Shown piece by piece: positions 54,255 to 63,639 of a stretch of DNA of 64,000 nucleotides. This DNA comes from Mesostigma viride (lineage: Eukaryota; Streptophyta; Mesostigmatophyceae; Mesostigmatales; Mesostigmataceae). How positions within the stretch are numbered: position 1 is the first letter of the stretch; each line of letters opens with the position of its first letter. The notes under the pieces are model-generated. The model worked only from the letters and a program-made list of their open reading frames with translations. It searched no databases and was not told the origin of the DNA. Location: positions 494,996-558,995 of the forward strand of contig RPFO01000154.1 of the NCBI GenBank assembly GCA_009746045.1, in the 5' to 3' direction. The position numbers and the translations under genes are program-made.

Positions 54255-54594
54255 CTACTGTTTGCTAGGGCCAATGGTCAACTGAGAGAAAGTCACTGTA
54301 ACTGCTGTCCCCTCCCCCTGACTGCTGAGCGTGGGTGGCTTAGAGCATTCACGTGTGGTGTGCATCCCCTCAGGCAATGGCATGTGTTCCCTAACAAACC
54401 TATCTGCATCATGATGTTATCAAACCCTTCCACTTAGCACTAGAGTCTTTAGACACTATCTTGTCCTTGATGTGTTCTTCACATGCCTTCCAACTGTAAA
54501 ATATGGCTGGTCTACCCTCGCCCCCATCATGGGCCACGGCGTAGTAAGGAAATCCAGATTGGCCACCCTTATTTATTCTGTTGCGTCTGGGCAT
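54255..54594 (-). pseudogene. Element A small ORF with RNase HI N-terminal/viroplasmin-like domain
   Basis: ATG at 54594. Residues 16-57 read PYYAVAHDGGEG.., AIFYSWKACEEHI, SAKWKGL, the pattern of the RNA/DNA hybrid-binding domain of RNase HI and of caulimovirus viroplasmin: aromatic YAV start, SW-x-x-C helix, K-(W/Y)-K-(G/K)-F strand. The frame stops at 54409, but the +1 frame continues DADRFVREHM and ends VTVTFSQLTIGPSKQ at 54255, matching the C-terminal LEFGSLSITVAKKD of B. So there is one frameshift near 54420. No catalytic RNase H domain is attached. Confidence 0.7.
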
Positions 54595-55324
54595 GTTACA
54601 TCATAGCTGGCAGAGGCTTGCAAGCAGGAGAGAAAGAGGGATCCCAGGCTACCTCTAGGTGCAGTGACCTTTACCAACACAAACGAGGGAGAAGCACGAG
54701 TCTAACACAGCACACGCCCGAGCCTTCCGCAGGAACGGGCTATACGCACACACGGAGGTAAACACCGTCAACACAGTCGGCAACAGCCAGACGGTATCCA
54801 CCCCCACGACCCCTTGCAGGTCAAACAACGAATGGCCGTCTCCGCGACGTCCATGGGCACCAACAACATTTACAACCTATAGAGGGTACAACATATAACA
54901 TAAACCCCTACGCGCGCGGTCCCGGATAGAAAGCGAGCTCGCCAGCTAGCCTTCAGCAGGCATAGCTTGTAAAGAAAGACTTCTAACTAGGGGACGTACC
55001 ATCTTCGATGACGTTAATCCCTCCTGAGCTGGCCGCCACCCGGTGTCGTTGAAGGCAAGCCCTGGCCGCCACTAGGTGTCGTTGAAAACAGGAGAGCTGA
55101 ACGCTATCGTTGACAGCACCTCACCACAGGACTATTGCTAGCCCCGCCGAGTATCCCAGACTGGCCGCTTGCTGCCTAGGTCGTCGTTGAATCCCTTTAC
55201 GGGCTGGCCGCCGGCCTGACAGCAATCGTTGAATTCCGGAACCTCTACCTACGCCAAGCTTCGTCTTGGTATCCTAATTGGCTCACTAACCCTCTCCGCG
55301 AGAGTTAGCTAACCTTTCCAGCAC
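54595..55324 (-). other. Leader of element A
   Basis: About 730 bases between PBS and the first ORF. A GTCGTTGAA motif recurs (near 55037, 55078, 55182 and similar), a short dispersed repeat that may be a structured packaging or leader region. No ORF. Confidence 0.5.
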
Positions 55325-55341
55325 ATTTCCTCCGATAACCA
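55325..55341 (-). promoter_or_regulatory. Element A primer binding site
   Basis: Minus-strand TGGTTATCGGAGGAAAT, one base from the 5' LTR, complementary to a tRNA 3' end CCTCCGATAACCA. B has TGGACTCGGAGGAATTT in the same place. Confidence 0.75.
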
Positions 55342-55342
55342 G

Positions 55343-55929
55343 TGTTACGTCCCTGCCCAGACACACCTAGCCTGAGCTACGTAGCGAAAGACCCTTCTTG
55401 CCGGAATTAGGAATAATTCAAGATAGCCTAAAGTAGGTTGCGCTTCACGACGTGAGTCGTGAGATATCTGGCATCACGGCTTGATGCCAAGCTAATTAGT
55501 ACACACTTATATTGGCTAGCAATACCAATTACAAATGGATAATTGCCCCGGGCTCAATGTGTAGGCGTATTCGCACTTATCATTCATTAAACCAAGAGGA
55601 CGAGACCCTCGTCCTCGGACCAATTTAACCTAGGTTGGTTGCGGCGCATCTATACACGCCAATTTCCCTAGAACAATCCGAGTCACTCATTCCACGTAGG
55701 ATCCGGGCCGACATCGACCCTCAACTATAGGATCCACGCCTAGAACTACTGACGGACTCAGAACTGGCGCGGCGCCACGGCGCCGGCCCCTAAAAGGACA
55801 ACCTAGGACCAAAATAACTAGTCCAATTCACACAATAGCCAAGGTCCATAAAACCCAAGTCCAATAGACCAAACAGCCTTAGTAATTTATTCCATTGTTA
55901 CGTCCGACCAAAAGGGCTGGGACGTAACA
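55343..55929 (-). repeat. Element A 5' LTR (587 bp)
   Basis: See 42418-43001; longer by three bases from two small indels. Followed by the TSD AAAGG at 55930-55934. Confidence 0.95.
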
Positions 55930-56009
55930 AAAGGACAAGGCCTAATTTAAGGCAAGGAAAGAAAAGAAAAGCTTTTAATTAGTGTCCTAAAAGAAGGAAA
56001 CAATTTAAA

Positions 56010-56414
56010 TCAATCCTTTTTAGCAACAGTAATGGATAGGGAACCGAACTCTAAGGTGAGAGGCGTGTCTAAGCTAGATGAGGATGCAGCCCGTTTAGGG
56101 GGAGACGAAGGAGGAGATGGAGGTGGTGTAACAAAAACAAGACTATCTACTGCAGGACGAGCATGAGGAGAAGGACGAGAATGGAGACCCAAATCTGATT
56201 CACTATGCTTTAAGAGGTAGGTCTGAGCTTCTTCAAAGGACATAAACTTCTTATATTTGGAGACGTTATAAGCACGTGACTGAACGAACTTCCTAGCATC
56301 GGCCCACGATAAGAAAATAGATGCCCATTGAGGGGTAATAACAACGTAATACTTCGCTAAACTATTATTACTAGTCGAATGAGAAGGAGCAGGAAAAGGA
56401 CGTCGCTGGCTCAT
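56010..56414 (-). CDS. Element B small ORF with RNase HI N-terminal/viroplasmin-like domain
   Basis: ATG at 56414, 134 codons, intact. Residues 20-71: KYYVVITPQWASIFLSWADARKFV.. followed by YKKFMSFEEAQTYLLKH, a good fit to the hybrid-binding domain found at the N-terminus of eukaryotic RNase HI and in caulimovirus viroplasmin (family PF01693). The C-terminal half is Ser/Pro-rich and ends LEFGSLSITVAKKD. It lies between PBS and gag. Possible roles, by analogy only: binding RNA/DNA hybrids, aiding reverse transcription, or acting on translation of downstream ORFs. Both elements keep it in the same place. Confidence 0.8.
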   Translation of the reverse strand: MSQRRPFPAPSHSTSNNSLAKYYVVITPQWASIFLSWADARKFVQSRAYNVSKYKKFMSFEEAQTYLLKHSESDLGLHSRPSPHARPAVDSLVFVTPPPSPPSSPPKRAASSSSLDTPLTLEFGSLSITVAKKD

Positions 56415-56919
56415 GTTAACGCACCTGGTAGGTCTTGAGTAGTCAAATAAGGAGAACGAGGAGAAGGCGACTTATCTCGGGTGTCTGAAACCGAACCAGA
56501 TTGACGACGCACGCAGGGACGAGGTTTCCAGCGCCAGGTGGTCGTAAGTATCCGGTTTCAAGAATTCTGCGTCTGGCGATGGGTCGTCTAAATACAACGC
56601 AGGCAAGAATGCAGAAAAGTGTAATCTACGAGACGCTAGTCGTCTCTCTAACGTAGAACCAAAACCATCACCTATCTACGACAGTAGGCCACATGTCTCA
56701 AGAAAACAAAACGAGGAAAAGGAGCTATCTATAAAAGGATTTTCCGCTTCGAGCAGGTCTATCTTCTAGGCAGGGCGTGTCCCGAATCGGGCAGCACTAC
56801 CCCCCAGCTTGCAGGCGACCCGCCCATTACCTGTCAAGTAGGTGTCGTCTTCATTTTCCCGGACGCGGAAGGGTTGATTCAATGACGTATGTTGCAGGGG
56901 ATCGTCGTCTGGTTCTCTA
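56415..56919 (-). other. Leader of element B
   Basis: About 500 bases between PBS and the viroplasmin-like ORF, no ORF of note. Confidence 0.5.
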
Positions 56920-56940
56920 CCTAAAATTCCTCCGAGTCCA
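56920..56940 (-). promoter_or_regulatory. Element B primer binding site
   Basis: Minus-strand TGGACTCGGAGGAATTTT, one base from the 5' LTR, would pair with a tRNA ending CCTCCGAGTCCA. Confidence 0.75.
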
Positions 56941-56941
56941 T

Positions 56942-57507
56942 TGTTACGCCTTGGGTATCTACCACTACCTCTACCTCTACCTGGCCTGATGCTACCTAAA
57001 CTAGTCAAGCCACCTCTAGTTAAACCCCTAGCGAAAGACGAACGAGACGATCCAGATCTCAATGCATTAACGTAAGTGTTGCTATAATACGCCATAAGCC
57101 ATTGACACAACCCGTTTACTCCAGGAATAGAGGAAGGAAACACAACTACACTGCCGTGACCCAAGCCTATATGTGTTAATTCATTTAACACACGCCGAGT
57201 GAACACACGAGGGGTAGAACGTGCATAATAAATGGTCACCAACGGTCCAACACGCTCGGGCCGACATGGCCCTCGCCTACAGATGCACCGGCACAGATAC
57301 AGATGCACGCTGGTCCACTACATTCTACCAAAGGATAAGGACCACTAGTAAAGTACGCGGCGCGGCGCCCAAAGGCACCCAATGTACCACAGTACTGTTA
57401 CGAGGACAATAGTGTCCCGGTAGGAGCTACACGTAAACCTAGGGACAACCGAGGCAAAAGACCTAATTTACGTCCGTAACTACAACGAATTGTTACGCGA
57501 CGTAACA
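56942..57507 (-). repeat. Element B 5' LTR (566 bp)
   Basis: Matches 31408-31970 with only a 3-base insertion near 57226. TSD GCCGG follows at 57508-57512. Confidence 0.95.
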
Positions 57508-57549
57508 GCCGGGTTGGCTCAGGACCGTGGTAGCCTATGGACCAGTAGA

Positions 57550-57730
57550 AGTATGCCACGTGGATAATGTTGTAGGTACTGTACCTGTGCCTGCCACGTG
57601 GCTTTTCCTGGCCGCCACGTGCGAAGTCACTTGAACCATCAGGCGCATGCCACGTCATCATGTGCATCATGTGTGCGTCAGGTGTGTGCATCATGTGGGT
57701 TTGTTTTGAGGGCTGTTGCCACGTGGCAGA
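57550..57730. promoter_or_regulatory. Cluster of CACGTG (G-box-like) motifs
   Basis: CCACGTGG at 57556, 57594 and 57719, CCACGTG at 57615 and CCACGTCA at 57650, five sites in 171 bases. G-boxes bind bZIP and bHLH factors. The cluster is 730 bases before the plus-strand exon at 58459 and might be its promoter, or simply a tandem repeat of the same motif seen at 30888 and 31365. Confidence 0.5.
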
Positions 57731-58458
57731 ATAATGGAGTACGGAGAGAGAAGAATAGTAGTAGAATGTTCAGTTTAGTGGGTAGTGGGGATAGTTACCG
57801 CAAATAGGAGTCCGAGGGGGTAACCATGGTACCGGCTCTCGGGCTTGCCGGCGGCGGCCGGCGGGTACCATGGTCCTGGACGCAACCGTGGTACCAGCAG
57901 CGTTGAGTGCCGGTTGCGGTCCACGCGTCATGGTTGGACCGCGGGCCCGGCCTTTTTTGTCCGGCGGTGGTGGTTTTTTGTGACCGCGGACCCTTGGCTG
58001 GATGCCACCCCTCCTCTCACAACGTATCCGAAATGTGTGATGGATATTAAACGAACTGCTGGCTGGCATGGGACTGTGGGAGTCAGTCAATTTACGTAAG
58101 ACAGAGATGATTAATTAAGAATGGGCTGGGAGTGAGGCAATCTGAGCAACGCGACCATGTCGCTGTCGTTTGATGGATGAAAAAGTCTGCGTGCTAGTAC
58201 TGCGTGCTAATCAACGGCGTGCCTGAAAGCACAAGCTCTGCGAACCAGCATGGAAGACGCGTCGTACGTACTAGACTCGTAGTTCCCACGTGGGTCCTTG
58301 AAAACCCCTAATAATTAAATTATTAGGGTTAAATGGCTTCCTGCAACAACGGCATCGGAGAAGCCGGGGGCAGCATTTTGCGCACGGCATGCGGCGACAG
58401 CGGCGTTGCGGATTCCACGGGTGTTGTACGCCCTGTTAACGAAACAAGCTGACTGGGA
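57731..58458. other. Upstream region of the membrane protein gene
   Basis: No ORF accepted. Contains an inverted repeat ACCATGGTACC/GGTACCATGGT (about 57824-57875) around a GC-rich loop. No clear TATA box close to the ATG at 58459. Confidence 0.45.
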
Positions 58459-58743
58459 ATGACAGATGTTGGTAGAGAACCGTACATGGAGAGTCAAATG
58501 ACAGGAAAGACAACGCGTAATTGGGGTGATGGCTCAAATTTCCTTTGTCTCGGGAAGCTTATGACGCGTCGTGCGACCATTGTAAAAGCACGGCTGGTGA
58601 TTTTGTTCGCCCTCTGCGCTATTGTCATGGTTACGGCCGTCGTCACGTGGAAAATCTCTGAGAAGGCCGCGAACAGTTCTATCGGGAGCATGTCCGCGCA
58701 GCTGCGTGCGGACGTCATGAAATGCGCCGTGACACAGCTGAAG
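58459..58743 (+). CDS. Membrane protein gene, exon 1 (signal-anchor region)
   Basis: Frame starts at ATG 58459 after an in-frame TGA; a later ATG at 58561 (MTRRATIVKAR) is an alternative. Residues 43-63 (RLVILFALCAIVMVTAVVTW) form one transmembrane helix preceded by basic residues, so a type II topology with the rest outside is likely. The exon ends TQLK with donor AAG/GTACGC at 58744. Codons join in phase 0 to exon 2 at 62250. The start choice is not certain. Confidence 0.6.
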
Positions 58744-59068
58744 GTACGCAGCTCCCGGCGCTCCCATGCAAGAATGAGTGGCGCTGCCACCCGGTCAGGG
58801 CGGGATAATGTGTCGTGGTACAGTCGGAACTAGCTGTCTTTGTCGGAGACCTTTCCTGTGTGGCAATGTGAAAAATATTTGAGAGCTGGGTGCGTTTATC
58901 ATGTCAGGGAAAGGCTGTAGGCTAGAGGGAAAGCTTTGCGAGTCCCATCCTACCTCGTTTTGGTTTGTATCACCAACCTGGCTCCTTTTTTCTGCTGGCC
59001 TCCTTTGAGGATCTAAAATCACTCTGGGCTCCTGCTTCTGGTCATTCCAGGTAAAAGGGGGGTGAAAG

Positions 59069-59104
59069 TAGCGTAAACAGGGGTAAATTTTACCCCCGTG
59101 TTTA
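59069..59104. repeat. Inverted repeat of GTAAAC/GTTTAC type
   Basis: AGCGTAAACAGGGGTAAA..TTTACCCCCGTGTTTACC forms an imperfect hairpin. Further GGTAAA/TTTACC motifs follow to 59310, suggesting a decayed MITE-like or satellite-like patch. Confidence 0.6.
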
Positions 59105-59964
59105 CCATAAATTCACCTGGGTAAAAAATGAGTGTTCTGAGTTTACCTGGTTTTTACCTCCTGTAACACCATTTTTTGCACACAAAAATTGTTGAAAGTG
59201 CCACGAAAAGTGGGGTAATAATTTTCACCTCGTTTTAGCCCTGTTTTTTACCTATTAAGTCTTTCCCAGCAGCGATTTCTGGGCTTCTAACAGTGTAATG
59301 TTGGGGTAAAGCTAGGGTAAATCGAGGGTAGAGACACTTTATCTTACTACTAAGATATCACAATGGTGCTTCAGGTTATGTATGCAATCATCCATGATTA
59401 TATTTTTTAGAATAATGAATGAATAATTGAGTATAGTGAATAAAAAACAAGTCACACATTCATTTGTGGCCTGCATTTGCAGCAAGGATGCACGAGCCTT
59501 GAACTCTGCTAGGTCCATCCTGAGCTCAAACTCTAGTATAAACATAGGCAAGTACCATGCATGGAAAAGCTGGATTACGGTGTTCGAGCATATTGTCTAA
59601 TGCACCGCATTGTCTTTACACAACGGCGTCAAACGCCAATGGTAGCTAGCAAAAACCTAATAACCTTGACGAGCAAGGCACCCAACCAAATGTCAACCTT
59701 CGTACACCGCCATAGCGCCACTCCCACGCTCAAGCCGCAAAAGCTCGGAACCGTCAGTGGATCACGAGATCATTTCTGCAAGCACACAAAGGTTCATTTC
59801 ACATGCACAGAGGAGATGATTAATCAAACAACATAAAACGGAAGTTAAACATCCATGTATGGCATCTAAATAGGCACTTGCCATGCATATCAAGTGAACC
59901 CTATGAGGATGTCTCCATCCAAGCCTTATAAAAACGTTGCAAAACTTAAGAACAATTGATTAAC

Positions 59965-60360
59965 AAATATGCACGCAGAGCGTCTACTACCATGCACAGC
60001 CTTGGTCTTCAGCACTCCACTCGTTCCAAGCAAACGAGGTAGCTGCAATCGCGCATGAGGGAAACTAGGGGCCCATGAACGCAAGGAATGAGAGAGAGAC
60101 AATGGTGTGCACCATACATGGAAGCGGGCACAGACTCTCACCCACAACGTATAGTTAAGCAACTATAGGCACGCCGTCTATTATGCACCGGCTAAATTTT
60201 CATCACACAACTCATTCCAAGCAACCGTCGAGCTAGCTGTGACACCGTAGGCGCATGAGGGAAACTACGGGCCCATGAACGCAAGGAATGGGAGAGAGAG
60301 ACACGTGCACAATACATGGAAGTGGGCACAGACTCTCACCACCATGTCTAGTTTAGCAAA
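59965..60360. repeat. Tandem duplication, period about 197 bp
   Basis: GCGCATGAGGGAAACTA(G/C)GGGCCCATGAACGCAAGGAATG occurs at about 60051 and 60251, with matching flanks (TTCCAAGCAA.. before, GGGCACAGACTCTCACC after). Diverged by point changes and small indels. Confidence 0.75.
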
Positions 60361-60771
60361 TTGCGGTCTTGCAACCTGCCAGGCATATGGCGCTGATTGC
60401 GAGGGTAGCAGATGCGCTGGATACCCCATCAATGCCCTGCTCTGAATAGGAGGAATTAATGCAGCAACGCACACTCCGGACTTACTGCCATACAACGGTA
60501 CGTACCACACCTCAAAATCTCTATGTCTAAGTACCCACGATTTTCAACGCAGAAACACCCCTGTACCCCGTAATTCCACAGGTCACCACACCCTCGCACC
60601 CGGCGTAAGCGGGGCTTCGCAATATCTGGCTGGGAGGCAAAGTTCCATTTTAATGTATGCTTTCTTATTTGCTGTGTATATATATCATAACTGTATTAAA
60701 GGGGTCGTCGAAAACCTGATCATGCTGTGGTCAACGGGATGTGGCGAGTAGTGGAGGTGATTACGGACATT

Positions 60772-60868
60772 TTCCGGACGTTGTGCGGAATTTGTCCGGA
60801 CGTTGTACTGAAATTGTCCGGACGTTGTACTGAAATTCCGTAGTCAGGTGTCCGGACGTTGTTCGGCA
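60772..60868. repeat. Short tandem TCCGGACGTTGT repeats
   Basis: Four copies of TCCGGACGTTGT spaced by about 13-35 bases, each containing the palindrome TCCGGA. Confidence 0.8.
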
Positions 60869-61020
60869 ATCGGTTATAAATTGAAGCATTCGACACTACA
60901 TGTGAGTCGGTGAAAGGCTGGAAGAAGGAAAAAAGATCTCGTGTTAGGTGCGGTTGAGTTCAGTTGGACAACAACCGATGGTGGGAGTACGGACGACCGA
61001 GGGCCGAATGATACCCTCTT

Positions 61021-61735
61021 TTCCCGTCCCTTCTTTCCGTCCCTTCGTGTCTTCGTGTCTTCGTCCTGACGGGCGTAAAATCGTTGGCCTGTCAGCCCTT
61101 AATAACTTTAAAGTTTTAGCCCCCTCGTCCCTTGCTTCTTTCGTCCCTCCGTCCCTCCTTTCCTTCGTACATTCGTACCTCTGGCTCTACATCCCTCATT
61201 CCCTCTGTCCCTTCGTTCCTCTTCTCCGTCCTTCCCTACTGAAAACCGCTGTCGAACGGCGTGGGATCTCAACTAAACTAACGAACTAACTGAACACCGC
61301 TGTTGGATAATCGACGTGGGAATAAACTGACTGCTGACTGAGCACCGCTACCCCTCCAAGTAGATCCCTCCGTCTCTTTTTCGGTCTTTCCGTCTTGCGT
61401 CCCGCTTCTCCGTCCCTAAAAGTTCATACTGAATCCCGCAACTTCGTCCCTCCGTCCTTGGCCTTGGCGCGCTTTTCTTGGTCTTTCTCCGTTCCTCCGT
61501 TGTCCCTTCGTCCCTCCGTCCCTTTGTCTCTCAGTCCTTCCGTTCATCCTACTCCCTTTTCCTCCTTACCTTCGTCCCTTCCTCAAGGCTTTCTTGATCT
61601 TTCCGTCCCTCCGTTGCTTCGTTCCTCCGTCCCGACAGGCGTAAAGTAAAATCCTTGGTTTCACACTTTTAGCCCCTTGTCCCTTGGTTCTTCCGTCCCT
61701 CCTTCCCTCTTTCCCTCCGTACCTCCATCTCTATC
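61021..61735. repeat. Pyrimidine-rich tract with CCGTCCCT/TTCGTCCC motifs
   Basis: Irregular repeats of TTCGTCCC, CCGTCCCT and TTCCTC fill the region. A block GATAATCGACGTGGGAATAAACTGACTG (61305-61332) also occurs, slightly changed, at 30947-30973. Confidence 0.7.
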
Positions 61736-61743
61736 TTCTAATT

Positions 61744-61933
61744 TTTCTTCTTCTTCTTCTTCTTCTTCTTCTTCTTCTTCTTCTTCTTCTTCTTCTTCTT
61801 CTTCTTCTTCTTCTTCTTCTTCTTCTTCTTCTTCTTCTTCTTCTTCTTCTTCTTCTTCTTCTTCTTCTTCTTCTTCTTCTTCTTCTTCTTCTTCTTCTTC
61901 TTCTTCTTCTTCTTCTTCTTCTTCTTCTTCTTC
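61744..61933. repeat. (TTC)n/(GAA)n microsatellite, about 63 units
   Basis: Uninterrupted TTC repeat of about 190 bases, giving artefactual poly-Ser, poly-Leu and poly-Glu frames. Such tracts can form triplex DNA. Confidence 0.98.
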
Positions 61934-62098
61934 TCCTCTTATGGCGCGAAGCGCCATGGGGTTTTTCCTTGTATATATATATTTTGTCTACATATGCATG
62001 TCTACGAACATGTATGTGTACGTCGACATAAGGATGTGGATGGAGTTGATTTGAAGCATGATTCCTTGTTAGTTCCCAGCACCTTCATCCCATGTCCC

Positions 62099-62222
62099 TG
62101 ACACACACGCATACACACACGCACACACACATGTCACGCACACACACGCTGCCACACACACGCACACACACACGCGCGCGAACACACGCACACACGCACA
62201 CACACGCACACACGCACACACT
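62099..62222. repeat. (CA)n/(CACG)n microsatellite
   Basis: Alternating ACACAC and ACGCAC runs just before the exon 2 acceptor. Confidence 0.95.
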
Positions 62223-62249
62223 GCTCCCCTCTCCCCTCCTCCCTGGCAG

Positions 62250-62721
62250 GACCTGCTGCTGGGCGGGACCGTTGCGATGGAGACCATGTACAGGATGCTG
62301 GTCGCGCAGGTCCAGATCTACTCGCGCGACACCCTGCTGAGCGATGTGCTGCCCACGATGTGGGCCACCTTCTCCACGCATGACAATGTGACGAGCACCC
62401 TTCTCATCACTCACGAGGGGCTCCTTGTGGCGTACCGACGCGATGGCCGTGAGGGCCAACTGTCCGGTAACCGCCTGGGGGTGGCCGTCCCCAGCCTCCC
62501 CAGCGACCCCTCAAGTATAGGGTACGGTTATATCCCGGACAATATCACAGGGGCGCCGCTGCTCGATCGCCCGGTTGTCAAGATTTGTTTGGTGGGATCG
62601 TGCCCTGAGCCATTGGACCTCAGTGTGTACCAGCCAACAATTAACCCACCGCTGTCCACCCCCGTGTGGCTGGTTGGGCGGGGCCTTCCCAAGGGGGAGA
62701 TTGTCATGTCCGCAGTCATGG
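62250..62721 (+). CDS. Membrane protein gene, exon 2 (extracellular, Cache-like region)
   Basis: Starts after CAG in phase 0 (DLLLGGTVAMETMYRML..) and ends G/GTGAGT at 62721 in phase 1, 157 complete codons. It has an amphipathic helix first (METMYRMLVAQVQIY), then TLLITHEGLLVAYRRDG, a beta-hairpin pattern typical of Cache-type sensor ectodomains, then a Pro-rich end. With exon 1 this suggests a membrane sensor, perhaps an adenylate/guanylate cyclase or kinase whose catalytic part lies beyond the window. High GC and smooth frame support coding. Function is inferred only. Confidence 0.65.
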
Positions 62722-63639
62722 GTGAGTTTGTGCTGGCATCTGTGGCTTCTCCCTTGTAATTTTTCTCCCCCTTTCCTCTTCGCCCTGATCACAGGCATGG
62801 TTGAGTATCTAGCGCTTGCAGGCGTTTCTTGTAGATCTCCATCCCTTTTTTGCAAAACCTTGTGGGGGCGGTCACGGTCAGGGGCTGTTTGTCGTCGTTT
62901 TTGTGATTCTCTTCTAATATTCTTATAAATATTCGCATTCTTATTCTGATTCTTCCTGTTACTATTATTATTACTATTGGCTTCTTCTTCTTGTTATTGT
63001 GTATGTGTGTGTGGGGGGGTTGGGGGGGGGGCAGTGTTTTTACTAAGGAGGGGGGGGGGGGTTCGGTAAGTTCGGTAAGGGTCCGGAGGCCGGGGGGGGG
63101 ACCGGCGCTGCCCCCCCCCCGGAATTTTTGTGGGAGGATAACCAAACACTCAATAGGATTTCATGTACAGTTACTGAAATTACTATGAACTCCCAAGAGT
63201 TGTGCAATACATCAATACGTCATACGTGCCCAAGTGGGCTTCATGAACTTTACTAATAAGAAACGCAAAGTATAGTGATACATTAGCATGCTTGCAAGCC
63301 AGTGTTTTTGCTAAGGGGCCGGTTCCGGCCAAGGTCTCATGCTGGCCGGAACCCCCCCCGGTCGACCGGCCGGAACCCCCCCGGTCGTCCGGCCACCTAA
63401 CACATACCGGGGGGGGGGGGCGGCGCGTCCGGCCACGGCCGATCCTGATCTGAGCTTGGGTACTGGGCCAACGAAGTCCTGTACATTATAGGGAAAAGTG
63501 GTAGGCGCTGCGCTGCGCGGGGTACCCTCAGCGCGGCGCAACGCGGCGCTAGGCTGTACAGTGACTGGCAGGCAGCTGCTGCGAGTGCTTATAGTGAGAA
63601 ATGTGCGTGAGGCAAAATATTATTAGCCAACCCTTGAAC
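62722..63639 (+). other. Start of intron 2, with G/C runs
   Basis: Donor GTGAGT at 62722; no later exon recognised. CAGTGTTTTT(A/G)CTAAGG occurs at 63031 and 63300. G runs near 63010-63100 and C/G runs near 63345-63420 could form quadruplexes and include CCGGAACCCCCCCGGTCG repeats. Confidence 0.5.

Larger units (their letters stand above)
42418..55929 (-). mobile_element. Element A: chromovirus-like Ty3/Gypsy retrotransposon inside B, minus strand
   Basis: LTRs at 42418-43001 and 55343-55929, flanked by AAAGG (42413-42417, 55930-55934). 13.5 kb. Same plan as B: PBS, viroplasmin-like ORF, gag, pol with chromodomain, X1/X2 region, polypurine tract. It lies between the viroplasmin-like ORF and gag of B. 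Every ORF is damaged by frameshifts. The LTRs show about five substitutions and two indels. Confidence 0.95.
31408..57507 (-). mobile_element. Element B: chromovirus-like Ty3/Gypsy retrotransposon, minus strand
   Basis: LTRs at 31408-31970 and 56942-57507 with TSD GCCGG on both sides (31403-31407, 57508-57512). Minus-strand order: 5' LTR, PBS, viroplasmin-like ORF, gag, PR-RT-RH-IN-chromodomain, accessory ORFs X1 and X2, polypurine tract, 3' LTR. Contains element A (leader) and element G (protease). Without them it is about 10.8 kb. The LTRs differ only by one 3-base indel, yet pol carries several single-base frameshifts. Confidence 0.95.
58744..62249 (+). other. Intron 1, 3506 bp, rich in simple repeats
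   Basis: GT donor at 58744 and CCCTGGCAG acceptor at 62247-62249. Holds a GTAAA/TTTAC inverted repeat (59069-59104), a ~197 bp duplication (59965-60360), TCCGGACGTTGT repeats (60772-60868), a pyrimidine-rich tract (61021-61735), (TTC)n (61744-61933) and CA/CGCA repeats (62099-62222). Small ORFs inside it are not credible genes. Confidence 0.6.

Noticed and set aside
59561-59836. Small ORFs inside the long intron
   Set aside because: No codon bias, motif or splice context; similar ORFs are expected by chance in this length.
61661-62054. Poly-Glu, poly-Ser and poly-Leu ORFs
   Set aside because: Translations of the (TTC)n microsatellite in an intron.
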